A stretch of 64,000 nt of DNA, taken from the NCBI RefSeq assembly GCF_003634825.1, contig NZ_RBXD01000001.1:2192501-2256500 (forward strand), given 5' to 3'. Shown here piece after piece: positions 34,010 to 42,681 of the stretch. Source of the stretch: Flavobacterium sp. 123. Lineage in GTDB: Bacteria > Bacteroidota > Bacteroidia > Flavobacteriales > Flavobacteriaceae. The translations under genes were made by a program, and so were the position numbers. Below the pieces are notes generated by a model that saw only the letters and a list, made by a program, of their open reading frames with translations, made no database searches and was not told the origin of the DNA. The first letter of the stretch is position 1, and every line of letters starts with the position of its first letter.

Positions 34010-34924
34010 ATGAAAAAAAATGTTTTATTAAGCGGAGGTACTGGATTTGTTGGCAAAAAGCTCACTGATTTATTGATTCAAAAAGGTTTTTCGGTATCTA
34101 TATTAAGTAGAAGTGATAAAAAAAACACTACTGATATTTCCTACTATAATTGGGATGTCAGTCAAGAGATTATTGAAGAAGCTGCAGTTCTTGATGCAGA
34201 TTACATTATTCATTTGGCTGGCGAAAATATAGCTGATAAAAGATGGACATCAGAAAGAAAAGCAGCTATAATCGATAGTAGGGTACAATCTATTCAATTA
34301 ATTCAATCTGTTTTAAAGAATAATAATAAAAAAGTGGAGGCCTTTATTTCGGCTTCGGGTATTGGTATTTATGGCGCTTTGAATGGTGAAGCTATTTGTT
34401 CCGAAAACACTCCTGCAGCTAATGATTTCTTAGGGACTGTTTGTCAAAAATGGGAATCGGCAGCGGATACAATTACAGCTCTTAACATAAGAACAGTCAA
34501 GGTTAGAACAGGTTTAGTTTTAGGCAGGAATGATGGTTTTTTAAATAAATTGCTACCTATTTTTAAGTTCAGATTGGGTTCTGCTTTGGGATCAGGAAAA
34601 CAATATATGCCTTGGATTCATATTGATGATTTGTGTACCATTTATTTGGAAGCTATTTTGAATTCAGAAATGGATGGTGCTTATAATGCTGCTGTTCAAG
34701 ATGATACTACAAATCTTATTTTTTCAAAAAAACTTGCTAAAATATTCGGATATTCAATTTGGTTACCTAATGTTCCTGCCTTTGTGTTGAAATTAGTTAT
34801 GGGCGAAATGGCAGCAATCGTTTTAACAGGAAGAAGAATTTCTTCAGAGAAAATTGAAAAAACAGGATTTAAATTTAAATATAAAAATCTAGAAACGGCT
34901 TTAAGAGATTGTTTAACTAATTGA
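34010..34924 (+). CDS. TIGR01777-family epimerase-like protein
   Basis: Extended SDR of the YfcH/TIGR01777 type: VLLSGGTGFVGKKLTDLL at the start, YNWDVSQ, IIHLAGENIADKRW and the C-terminal DUF1731-like tail (GRRISSEKIEKTGFKFKY). I chose ATG 34010 (MKKNVLLSG); the longer frame adds eleven residues that lie over the promoter start region. It is a common member of light and redox stress clusters. Reaction unknown. Confidence 0.92.
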   Translation: MKKNVLLSGGTGFVGKKLTDLLIQKGFSVSILSRSDKKNTTDISYYNWDVSQEIIEEAAVLDADYIIHLAGENIADKRWTSERKAAIIDSRVQSIQLIQSVLKNNNKKVEAFISASGIGIYGALNGEAICSENTPAANDFLGTVCQKWESAADTITALNIRTVKVRTGLVLGRNDGFLNKLLPIFKFRLGSALGSGKQYMPWIHIDDLCTIYLEAILNSEMDGAYNAAVQDDTTNLIFSKKLAKIFGYSIWLPNVPAFVLKLVMGEMAAIVLTGRRISSEKIEKTGFKFKYKNLETALRDCLTN

Positions 34925-34926
34925 TT

Positions 34927-35469
34927 TTAATGTAAAACAAATTCTAAATGCGTGTGAACTGTTTTTGATATTTTATTTCGGACAATAAATGGAATTTCAA
35001 TTTTAAAATCATCGGTATTTAAATCAAAATCGGAGGTGATTTCAATTCCTTCAGTTGTGTTTTTGATTTGAGCAATTACAGCTATGTTTTTTGATTTTCC
35101 ATGAATTTCTATTTTCCCACGAATTACATATTGTTTAGCATCATTTGATACGTTTTTCAAATCAAATTTTTCAATTTTTCCCTTGAAGCTGGCTTTTGGA
35201 TATTTGTCGCTTTCTATATAATTTTCATTGAAATGAGTTTCCATTAAGGCTCTTTTAAAATGGAATTGTTTTACAAGGATAATGCAATTTAATTTACTGG
35301 TTTCGGGTTCTAAAATAAAAATGGCTTTTTCATTCGTTGCTTGGACTTCTTCAAAAAAAGGTATGGATGCTTCAAAATGGATGCTACCAGAATTAGTAGT
35401 CATTCGTTCTTGAGCATTGATAAAGTTTGATAAAAGTAGCAGTAGTAGTGTAATTTTTTTCATAATCAA
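34927..35469 (-). CDS. Secreted YceI-like protein
   Basis: Signal peptide (MIMKKITLLLLLLSNFINA) followed by a YceI-type lipocalin fold with pattern HFNENYIESDKYPKASFKGK and a final HTHLEFVL. Members bind polyisoprenoid-like ligands in the periplasm. 180 residues, convergent with the TIGR01777 gene at its 3' end. Confidence 0.85.
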   Translation of the reverse strand: MIMKKITLLLLLLSNFINAQERMTTNSGSIHFEASIPFFEEVQATNEKAIFILEPETSKLNCIILVKQFHFKRALMETHFNENYIESDKYPKASFKGKIEKFDLKNVSNDAKQYVIRGKIEIHGKSKNIAVIAQIKNTTEGIEITSDFDLNTDDFKIEIPFIVRNKISKTVHTHLEFVLH

Positions 35470-35555
35470 GTATGAATTAAACTACTTAAAGTTACTAATT
35501 TTTATTTACATCAAGAGTATTGCATTTGAAAAAATACTGTAATTTTAAAATTTGA

Positions 35556-36101
35556 TTATAATTCCAGCAAAACATTGTATTTACTTAAATTAGCAATGGC
35601 TTCGTCTGAATTATAATTGAAAATTTCCTCATGAATATCACGCTCTTTTTTCAAGTCAATTTGTTTTAAGCAATTACTAAATCTGCGTACCTCCTCAAGA
35701 TTTGATATGATTAAACCAGGAACTGGGATACTTTTCCCGTCTTTGTCTTTAGCAACCATTGTAAAATAAGAAGAATTACAATGCTTAACCACGCCAGTTT
35801 GAATATTTTCGGCCTCTACTCTAATACCAATAATCATGGAACTTCTGCCTACATAATTAACGCTAGCTTTCATAGTTACGAGTTCACCAACCTCAATTGG
35901 GCTCAAAAAATTGACCGTGTCAACCGAAGCAGTAACACAATAATTACCAGAAAATTTTGAAGCACAGGCAAAGGCAATTTGATCTAATAGAGACAAAATA
36001 TATCCTCCATGAATTTTTCCGCTAAAATTAGTATGAGACGGCAACATTAATTCTGAAATGGTGATGTAGGATGATTTTACCGTTTTAAAAGTTGTATCCA
36101 T
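35556..36101 (-). CDS. Acyl-CoA thioesterase (hotdog fold)
   Basis: Starts at the Met at 36101 (MDTTFKTVKSS). The hotdog pattern NFSGKIHGGYILSLLDQIAFACA carries the nucleophile-water region, with ASVDTVNFLSP and HCNSSYFTMVA after it. Related to the YciA/BACH thioesterases that hydrolyse acyl-CoA. The C-terminal 45 residues are extra and helical. Overlaps nothing; its upstream gene ends at 36106. Confidence 0.88.
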   Translation of the reverse strand: MDTTFKTVKSSYITISELMLPSHTNFSGKIHGGYILSLLDQIAFACASKFSGNYCVTASVDTVNFLSPIEVGELVTMKASVNYVGRSSMIIGIRVEAENIQTGVVKHCNSSYFTMVAKDKDGKSIPVPGLIISNLEEVRRFSNCLKQIDLKKERDIHEEIFNYNSDEAIANLSKYNVLLEL

Positions 36102-36105
36102 AAAA

Positions 36106-36471
36106 TTATTTTTGATTAAAAGGAGAAGTCTCTTTTTTAACGGATGTAACAAAATATCTTGTTTCTCCCCACCAAGAAAATGTTCTGTATCTTTCTACAT
36201 AGGTCAGTTTTACATAATTTCCTTGAAATGTTTTCAAATCTTCAATTACTTTTTTATCACTATCCAAAACGGAAAAGCTAAAAATCTGAGCACCAGAAAT
36301 TCCTTGACTTAATTCGCCTTCCCAAGTTTTTATGGCCATTCCTTTATGGCTCAATTTTATGAGTTCGCCTGAACGAATGCCTTCACTGTAAGGAACATAA
36401 TAAAGAAATGTAAAATAACATATCAAAATCAGAACACCAATTCCTATAATAATTCCTAAAATTCGTTTCAT
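36106..36471 (-). CDS. Small single-pass membrane protein (121 aa)
   Basis: One N-terminal membrane helix (MKRILGIIIGIGVLILICYF) then a 90-residue extracytoplasmic domain with YSEGIRSGELIKLSHKG and GNYVKLTYVERYR. The family is common in Bacteroidetes but its role is unknown to me. It is co-directional with rmuC (5-base gap) and the thioesterase gene. Confidence 0.8.
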   Translation of the reverse strand: MKRILGIIIGIGVLILICYFTFLYYVPYSEGIRSGELIKLSHKGMAIKTWEGELSQGISGAQIFSFSVLDSDKKVIEDLKTFQGNYVKLTYVERYRTFSWWGETRYFVTSVKKETSPFNQK

Positions 36472-36476
36472 TTTAT

Positions 36477-37847
36477 CTAGTTTAACAATTGATTTTCGTC
36501 TTTTTCAGCTCTGTTCAAAATATTTTCTGGAAGTGCTTTTTTTGCTTTAGCTCCCATTTTTTTTAATTTTTCGACACTAGTAATTAGATTTCCTTTTCCT
36601 TCCACTAATTTATTCATGGCGCCAGAATATTCTATTTTGCTTTCATCTATTTTCTTTCCAATTTTGATTAAATCGGCTACAAAACCTTCAAATTTATCGT
36701 ACAAAGCTCCCGCTTGTCGTGCAATTTCGAGTGCATTTTCCTGTTGTTTTTGATTCGTCCACATGCTATCAATAGTTCGTAGTGTGGCCAGTAAAGTTGC
36801 GGGTGTAACTATGACAATATTCTTTTCGAAAGCTTTGTTATATAAACTTGTGTCTTCATTCAAAGCCATTGCAAAAGCGGGTTCGATAGGAATAAAAAGC
36901 AATACAAAATCAGGGCTTTCAATTTGGTATAAATCCTGATAGTTTTTGCCACCTAATTGCTCAACATGTCTTTTTATTGAATTAACATGTTCCTTTAAAA
37001 AGCCTGTTTTTGCATCGTCATCTTCTTCGTTGATGTATTTTTCATAAGCTGTCAAAGATACTTTTGAATCGACAATCATTTTTTTTCCGTCAGGAAGGTT
37101 GATTACCACGTCCGGAAAAACTCGGTTGCCATCTTCGGTGGTGAATGCTTGTTGGACTTCATACTCACGTCCTTTTTCTAAGCCCGATTTTTCTAAAACT
37201 CTTTCTAAAACAAGCTCGCCCCAGTTTCCTTGCATTTTGCTATCGCCTTTCAGAGCTTTGGTCAGGTTGATAGTTTCCTTGCTCATTTGGATATTCATTT
37301 CGCGCAAGCCCAATATTTGTTGGCGTAAAGCCGCATGATAGTCGATACTTTCTTTGTGTGTGTCTTCGACTTTCTTTTCGAATAGTTGAATTTTGTCTTG
37401 CAAAGGCGAAAGAATATTTTTCATATTCTCTTTATTCTGCTCCGTGAATTTAGTAGACTTTTCGTCTAATATCTTGTTGGCTAGATTTTCAAATTCTTTG
37501 GTAAATTTTTCTTGTAGTTTTTCGACTTCTTCTTTTTGCTCTTTGTTTCTTTCCCAAAGATTGTCAAAATCAACTTCCTTTTTAGAAAGCTGAATGGCTA
37601 AACTGTCTTTTTCATTTCGAATTTGTTCTTTGTCGGCATTGGTTGCTTCCAAGAGTTTTTCGAAAGCTATTTTGTCGTTTATAAGTTGCTCTTTCAGCTG
37701 ATTTAACTGTGATGTTGCGGCAATTAGCTTTTCTTCTAAACTGATTTTTTCAGACTGAAAACGTGCTGAAAAAATGAGTTTTCCAATCCAAATACCAATG
37801 GCGAGAGCTATTATGAAAGCCAATAAAAACGGAAGAATATCGAACAT
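36477..37847 (-). CDS. rmuC: RmuC family DNA recombination protein
   Basis: N-terminal membrane helix (FLLAFIIALAIGIWIGKLI), a long coiled coil to about residue 200, and the RmuC nuclease-like domain with GNWGELVLERVLE, DVVINLPDGKKMIVDSKVS and PIEPAFAMAL. Limits inversions and acts on DNA ends. 456 residues, as expected. Confidence 0.95.
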   Translation of the reverse strand: MFDILPFLLAFIIALAIGIWIGKLIFSARFQSEKISLEEKLIAATSQLNQLKEQLINDKIAFEKLLEATNADKEQIRNEKDSLAIQLSKKEVDFDNLWERNKEQKEEVEKLQEKFTKEFENLANKILDEKSTKFTEQNKENMKNILSPLQDKIQLFEKKVEDTHKESIDYHAALRQQILGLREMNIQMSKETINLTKALKGDSKMQGNWGELVLERVLEKSGLEKGREYEVQQAFTTEDGNRVFPDVVINLPDGKKMIVDSKVSLTAYEKYINEEDDDAKTGFLKEHVNSIKRHVEQLGGKNYQDLYQIESPDFVLLFIPIEPAFAMALNEDTSLYNKAFEKNIVIVTPATLLATLRTIDSMWTNQKQQENALEIARQAGALYDKFEGFVADLIKIGKKIDESKIEYSGAMNKLVEGKGNLITSVEKLKKMGAKAKKALPENILNRAEKDENQLLN

Positions 37848-38003
37848 AAAAGATTTTTTTAGTAGCAGTAAAAGTAAGTAATTATATTAATTTTTGGATT
37901 TTAAAAATAAGAATTTGAAATACTTTTAAAAAGAATGTAGTTTGTTTAAGAACCTAAATTTCATACTTATTTAGGGACAATCGGTTTTACGCTATAAAAA
38001 TGT

Positions 38004-38011
38004 ATTTTTGC
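38004..38011 (+). promoter_or_regulatory. -7 box before the pseudouridine synthase gene
   Basis: TATTTTTG matches TAnnTTTG, 15 bases before the ATG at 38027. Confidence 0.55.
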
Positions 38012-38026
38012 AGTAAATTTTAAATA

Positions 38027-38596
38027 ATGCCTACGCATCACCATTTTATTCTTCATAAACCTTACGGATATTTAAGTCAGTTTATCTATGAGCTCAAACG
38101 TAAAAAGAAACTTTTAGGGGAATTGTATGATTTTCCAAAGGGAACAATGGCAATAGGACGTTTAGATGAAGATTCAGAAGGACTTTTGTTACTTACTACT
38201 GATGGTAAAGTGAGTGAAATCATTAGAAGCAAAAAAGTAGATAAGGAATATTATGTTCAAGTTGATGGAATTATTAACCAAGAAGCGATTGATCAATTGC
38301 AACTGGGTGTCCAAATAGGATTCAATGGTACTAAGTATATTACTAAACCTTGCACGGCTTCATTGATTCATGAAATTCCTGCTTTTGGAGCTAGAGGTAA
38401 AAAAATACGAGATGAAAGGCATGGTCCAACATCTTGGGCTTCGATTACGGTCAATGAAGGGAAATTTCGTCAGGTCAGAAAAATGACTGCTGCTGTAGGA
38501 TTTCCTACTTTGAGATTGGTCCGAGTTAGGATTGGGAATGTTAGGTTGGATGATTTGCAGGCAGGCGAAGTGAAAGAAGTTATGAATTTTGAATGA
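38027..38596 (+). CDS. RluE-like rRNA pseudouridine synthase
   Basis: RsuA/RluE family without the N-terminal S4 domain: FILHKPYGYLSQF, then the catalytic aspartate motif GRLDEDSEGLLLL (about 44-56), and GKFRQVRKMTAAVGFPTLRLVR. 189 residues. It converts one uridine of 23S rRNA (in E. coli RluE, position 2457). Confidence 0.93.
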   Translation: MPTHHHFILHKPYGYLSQFIYELKRKKKLLGELYDFPKGTMAIGRLDEDSEGLLLLTTDGKVSEIIRSKKVDKEYYVQVDGIINQEAIDQLQLGVQIGFNGTKYITKPCTASLIHEIPAFGARGKKIRDERHGPTSWASITVNEGKFRQVRKMTAAVGFPTLRLVRVRIGNVRLDDLQAGEVKEVMNFE

Positions 38597-38668
38597 TGAG
38601 TTATGAAGTTTTGTGTTTGTTCAAAAAACACTTAAAATTTATGACAGACTAATTAACACTTAAAGAAT

Positions 38669-39130
38669 ATGTTAAACATAGTTTTAGTAGAACCAGAAAT
38701 ACCAAATAATACTGGGAATATAGGCCGTTTATGTGTAGGAACCGAAAGTAGGTTGCACTTAATTCATCCTTTTGGATTTGTGATTAATGACAAAAACCTG
38801 AAGCGTTCTGGTTTAGATTATTGGGTGCATCTTGATGTGACCGAGTATCAGAATGTAGAGGAATGGATGTCCCAAATCCCAGATAAATCAAGAGTTTTTT
38901 TGATGAGTTCTCATGCTGAAAAATCATATTTAGAAAATCATTTTCAGGATGGTGATTGGTTGGTTTTTGGTAAAGAAAGTGTTGGTCTTAGCGCAGATTT
39001 TTTAAATTTATTTGATAAAAAAAATCAATTGACCATTCCGATGTCTTCGCTTATCCGAAGTTTTAATATTGCTAATTCAGTAGCTTTTGTTGTTGGTGAA
39101 GCAAAACGTCAGTTAGCGATTAAGGAGTAA
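38669..39130 (+). CDS. trmL: tRNA (cytidine(34)-2'-O)-methyltransferase TrmL
   Basis: SPOUT family, 153 residues. Motifs EPEIPNNTGNIGRLC near the start, WLVFGKESVGLS and IPMSSLIRSFNIANSVAFVV as the knot that binds SAM. It methylates the wobble base of tRNA-Leu. Confidence 0.95.
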   Translation: MLNIVLVEPEIPNNTGNIGRLCVGTESRLHLIHPFGFVINDKNLKRSGLDYWVHLDVTEYQNVEEWMSQIPDKSRVFLMSSHAEKSYLENHFQDGDWLVFGKESVGLSADFLNLFDKKNQLTIPMSSLIRSFNIANSVAFVVGEAKRQLAIKE

Positions 39131-39913
39131 TTACTTAATTACAAACTTCCCTTTTTCTGCATCAAAAACAATGTGTTCGTCTTTGAATAAGGTATTGAAA
39201 CTGCCTTTCATAATAAAATTACAAGGTTGGTCTTGTTCGATTTTTTCAGGAGTCATAATAATCATTTCGTCACTCAATTGAATCGCCATATCGATATCAT
39301 GGGTTGAAAATAAGATGCATTTTCCAGTTTCATGAGTCAGTTTTTTAAGCAATTTAAAAAGCGCTACTTTGTGTAACAAATCCAAATGCGTAGTAGGCTC
39401 ATCAAGAACAATTAGCGGAGTATCTTGTGCCAATGCTCTTGCCACCAGTACTTTTTGTAATTGTCCGTCACTGATTTCAAAATGTTTTTTGGTCGCTAAA
39501 TGACTAATTTGAGTGAGTTGCATAGCTTCATTAACTTTCACGATATCAACATCAGTTAATTTTCCAATCCAATTAGTGTAAGGTTGTCTTCCTAAGGCAA
39601 TTAGTTCAAAAACAGTCAGGTTGCTAGGCGGTAGTTTTTCGGTTAAAACAACACTTAAATTTTGTGCTAAATCTAGAGAATCTAATTCGTGAATGGCAAT
39701 GTTATTAAGAAAAACGGTTCCTGATAGTGGCTTTTGAATCCCCGTTAACGTTTTTAAAAGAGTCGATTTTCCTATTCCATTTCCGCCAATTAAGGCAATT
39801 AATTTCCCTTTCTCTAAAGATAAATCGATGTTTGAAGCCACTGTAGTTTTTTCTTTTTTATGAGAATAACCAATGCTAATTTGAGAAGCGCGTAAGATGA
39901 TTTTGTTTTCCAT
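39131..39913 (-). CDS. ABC transporter ATP-binding protein, BtuD/FecE type
   Basis: Walker A GGNGIGKST (about 42-50), signature SDGQLQKVLVARALAQ and Walker B PLIVLDEPTTHLD. Energises import of a chelate, probably cobalamin because a B12 riboswitch and BtuB-type receptor follow on the other side. The stop is shared in context with the permease (one-base overlap). Confidence 0.93.
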   Translation of the reverse strand: MENKIILRASQISIGYSHKKEKTTVASNIDLSLEKGKLIALIGGNGIGKSTLLKTLTGIQKPLSGTVFLNNIAIHELDSLDLAQNLSVVLTEKLPPSNLTVFELIALGRQPYTNWIGKLTDVDIVKVNEAMQLTQISHLATKKHFEISDGQLQKVLVARALAQDTPLIVLDEPTTHLDLLHKVALFKLLKKLTHETGKCILFSTHDIDMAIQLSDEMIIMTPEKIEQDQPCNFIMKGSFNTLFKDEHIVFDAEKGKFVIK

Positions 39914-40944
39914 TAGCCTATCATTTTTCGTTTTCTAATCAACAACCAAATCACAATTGGTGCTCCAAAAATGGAAGTTACAGCATTAATAGGTAAGGTG
40001 AAATCACTTCCAGGAAGTTGTGAAATACTATCGCAAATAAGCATAATAATTGCACCAAAAAGCATTGTGCTCCAAAATAATATAGTGTGATTGCTTGTTT
40101 GAAAAACCAACTTTGCAATATGAGGAACAGCTAATCCTATAAAAGCTATAGGTCCAGCAAAAGCGGTAATACTTCCGGCTAGAATACTTGTGGCGAAAAT
40201 AATAATTAATCGTGCTTTGTTATAATTTAAACCTAAACTTTTGGCATAATTTTCACCTAAAAGTAGTGCGTTCAACGGCTTGATACTAAATACACTTAAA
40301 AGCAGTCCAATGCCTATGCATATTGATAAAACAGCAATCGATGACCAGGATAAATTGCCTAAATTTCCCAAAGACCAAAAAGTGAATTTTTGCAATTGTT
40401 CAGCTGTACTGAAATAGGTTAGGGTTCCAACAATTGCATTGGTTAAACTTCCAAACATTAATCCCACAATCAAAATTGCCATTGTATCGCGTAGCTGTTG
40501 GGAAACGGCTAAAACGGCTAATAAAACTAAAAAACTACCTAAACTGGATGCTAAAACAATTCCGTAGGAGGATATTAAGATGGAAGACAAAAAAGTAGGC
40601 AAAAAGGAAGTTCCTAAAATTACTATAGCAACACCTAAACTGGCTCCTGAACTTAATCCCAGAACATAAGGTCCTGCTAATGGATTTTTGAACAAAGTTT
40701 GCATTAATAAACCACTAATTGACAATCCCATTCCAACAAGAATTGCAGCGATAGCCTTGGGTAACCTATAATTTAGGATGATGTATTGCCAAGTTTCTTT
40801 GCTACAATTACCAGTAGTCAAACTATTAAAAACATCTTTTATGGGTATGGAAACAGAACCCAAACTTATGTTTACTAAAAATAGCAAAAGCATTCCGATG
40901 ATTAGGGAAATAAAAAGAATCGTATTTCGGTTGGTTTGGGTCAA
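39913..40944 (-). CDS. ABC transporter permease, BtuC/FecD type
   Basis: About ten membrane helices and the family signature near residues 75-105 (LIVGMGLSISGLLMQTLFKNPLAGPYVLG) in short form: GLLMQTLFKNPLAGP. 343 residues. Cobalamin rather than iron is suggested by the adjoining B12 genes. Confidence 0.92.
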   Translation of the reverse strand: MTQTNRNTILFISLIIGMLLLFLVNISLGSVSIPIKDVFNSLTTGNCSKETWQYIILNYRLPKAIAAILVGMGLSISGLLMQTLFKNPLAGPYVLGLSSGASLGVAIVILGTSFLPTFLSSILISSYGIVLASSLGSFLVLLAVLAVSQQLRDTMAILIVGLMFGSLTNAIVGTLTYFSTAEQLQKFTFWSLGNLGNLSWSSIAVLSICIGIGLLLSVFSIKPLNALLLGENYAKSLGLNYNKARLIIIFATSILAGSITAFAGPIAFIGLAVPHIAKLVFQTSNHTILFWSTMLFGAIIMLICDSISQLPGSDFTLPINAVTSIFGAPIVIWLLIRKRKMIG

Positions 40945-40945
40945 T

Positions 40946-42085
40946 TTATTCTAATTTTTGAAAGAAAAAAAGTTTGTGATTTGGTAACAATTCAGGATGA
41001 AAAATAGAAATCAAATCTTTCAATACCCAATCAGGTCGGGTAGGAGACCATTCGAAATATACAATTCCTCCTTTTGCACCTTTATTTACGCCGTACGAAT
41101 ATACTTTTTTATTTTTGAATGAATCAAATTGTTTGTAATGTGGATTGCTGTCGCTCATTTCTTTTAATGAGGAAAAATCGCCTGGAGCAATCCAAAATTC
41201 TGCTTCTTGTGCTTTTTCCAAAATAGTTTCAAAAGGCAAAGCTAAACTTCCGGTTCCGTTGCTATCTGCCCATAAATAATTAGCTTGAGCATCTTTCAAA
41301 AACAAGGAAGCCCAGCTTTGTCCTTGGGGCACATACCATTGGTCTTGGAACATTGCACCGCTGAGAACGGTTGGTTTTGAAGTGGCTTTTTTGGCTAAAG
41401 CCAAAGTTGTATTGTACTCTTTTTCTATGTCCGAAAAAATAGTATTTGCCTTTGAATTTAATCCGTAAAGCGCACCGAAAAACTTAATCCATTCCGCTTT
41501 TCCAAGAGGAGATTGTTCTGTCCAATCCCCATTTAGCATTACTTTCAAACCGCTTTTTTGTAAATTGTCCAAAGTTGGGTTGCTATTGTTTAAGCCAAAA
41601 CTCACAATCAAATCAGGAGCCATATCAATTAAAACTTCGGAATTTAAAGTTTCGTTAGTACCTACTTCCCGAACTTTTCCAGCATCAATCAATTTACGGG
41701 TTTTTACAGAAGAAATATAATCGGTATTAGGAAAACCAACCAATGTGTTTTCAACACCTAGTAATTCTAAGGCAGGAATGTGAGTTGTTGAGGTTACAAC
41801 TATTGATTTTAAAGGAATTTGAATTGTTGTAAACTGTTTTAAACTATCTGGAATTATACTATTTTTTTGCTGTAACACATAAGTGAAATTTTCTTTGGCA
41901 TCAGGCCATGGATTTGTTATTTTAACTACTGAAAAGCCCTCGTAATTATATATTTCGAGCCCTTTTGCGTACTGAATTTCATTCTTTGCAGTGGTAATTT
42001 CAGCTTCTTTTTTAGCTACATCTTTGCATTGAATAAACAATACTAAAACCAAAAAGTAAAGCAAGGTATTTGGAATGAATTTCAT
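40946..42085 (-). CDS. Cobalamin/iron-chelate binding lipoprotein, BtuF type
   Basis: The start at 42085 gives a lipoprotein signal (MKFIPNTLLYFLVLVLFIQC) with Cys at residue 20; the 36 extra residues upstream overlap the promoter and are not used. The periplasmic binding fold shows ESVVVTSTTHIPALELLG-like and APDLIVSFGLN segments. It presents the ligand to the permease (1-base gap). A -7 box TACTTTTG lies 17 bases upstream. Confidence 0.9.
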   Translation of the reverse strand: MKFIPNTLLYFLVLVLFIQCKDVAKKEAEITTAKNEIQYAKGLEIYNYEGFSVVKITNPWPDAKENFTYVLQQKNSIIPDSLKQFTTIQIPLKSIVVTSTTHIPALELLGVENTLVGFPNTDYISSVKTRKLIDAGKVREVGTNETLNSEVLIDMAPDLIVSFGLNNSNPTLDNLQKSGLKVMLNGDWTEQSPLGKAEWIKFFGALYGLNSKANTIFSDIEKEYNTTLALAKKATSKPTVLSGAMFQDQWYVPQGQSWASLFLKDAQANYLWADSNGTGSLALPFETILEKAQEAEFWIAPGDFSSLKEMSDSNPHYKQFDSFKNKKVYSYGVNKGAKGGIVYFEWSPTRPDWVLKDLISIFHPELLPNHKLFFFQKLE

Positions 42086-42101
42086 TTTGTGTAATTTTTT
42101 A

Positions 42102-42109
42102 CAAAAGTA
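42102..42109 (-). promoter_or_regulatory. -7 box for the btuFCD-type operon
   Basis: The minus strand reads TACTTTTG, matching TAnnTTTG, 17 bases before the ATG at 42085. No riboswitch is visible on this side. Confidence 0.55.
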
Positions 42110-42196
42110 TTGTTTTGTTTTTATAAAAATTAATTTGTGTAACATTTGACACATTCTCTTTTTAAAAAAGAAGCTAATTTTACCAAAAAGCATATC

Positions 42197-42319
42197 ATGA
42201 GAGACAGTTCAAATACGTTTATTTATGTTGTTGCAGGAATCATACTCTTGCATTTTGTCATTGGTTTTGTCTGGTTATTTTTTAAACTTTCCGGTAAGAA
42301 GGACAAGGATAAACAGTAA
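42197..42319 (+). CDS. Small single-span membrane protein (40 aa)
   Basis: ATG at 42197 opens 40 codons: MRDSSNTFIYVVAGIILLHF at the start, a single hydrophobic span to about residue 29, then a lysine-rich tail KKDKDKQ and stop TAA. The charge pattern fits an N-out or inner-membrane peptide. I recall similar short proteins in Flavobacterium. It lies between the divergent btuF and the B12 riboswitch. Confidence 0.6.
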   Translation: MRDSSNTFIYVVAGIILLHFVIGFVWLFFKLSGKKDKDKQ

Positions 42320-42370
42320 TACTTTAGAATATATTTTTATATTTTATTTTAAAAACGGGTTCAATTCGTC

Positions 42371-42378
42371 TATATTTG
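42371..42378 (+). promoter_or_regulatory. -7 box before the cobalamin riboswitch
   Basis: TATATTTG is an exact match to TAnnTTTG and places the transcript start just before the riboswitch at about 42385. Confidence 0.65.
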
Positions 42379-42387
42379 CACCCGTAT

Positions 42388-42575
42388 TGAGGTTGTTGTT
42401 TCGATTTTTTTCAAACAACATTAAAAGGGAATCAGGTTTAAAACCTGAGCTGTACCCGCAACTGTAAGCTATTAAGCTTGTTGTTATCTACAAAACCACT
42501 GAGTTAGCTGAATTTTCAGTTTCTTGGGAAGGTAAACAACAAGACGCAAGCCAGGAGACCTGCCTATTACATCGA
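42388..42575 (+). ncRNA. Cobalamin (B12) riboswitch
   Basis: All conserved parts of the B12 aptamer appear in order: AAAAGGGAATCAGG, AAACCTGAGCTGTACCCGCA then ACTGTAA (42425-42470), CCACTG, GGGAAGG (42526 area), and the B12 box GACGCAAGCCAGGAGACCTG (42543-42562). It controls the btuB-type gene 107 bases on, and shuts it off when cobalamin is plentiful. Confidence 0.95.
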
Positions 42576-42681
42576 GTATCAAACTTTCGGGAAAAAAGGT
42601 TTGGGTATGGGTAATTCTATGCTTTTCTCCCCATTTTTAGTCATGTAACAGTAAAAATAAACTGTTATTAATTTTTTTAAA

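Noticed and set aside
42086..42193. N-terminal extension of the BtuF-type protein
   Set aside because: The lipoprotein signal begins at 42085 and the extension covers a -7 box.
42225..42467. 80-residue frame overlapping the B12 riboswitch
   Set aside because: It covers the small membrane gene, promoter and aptamer in another frame.
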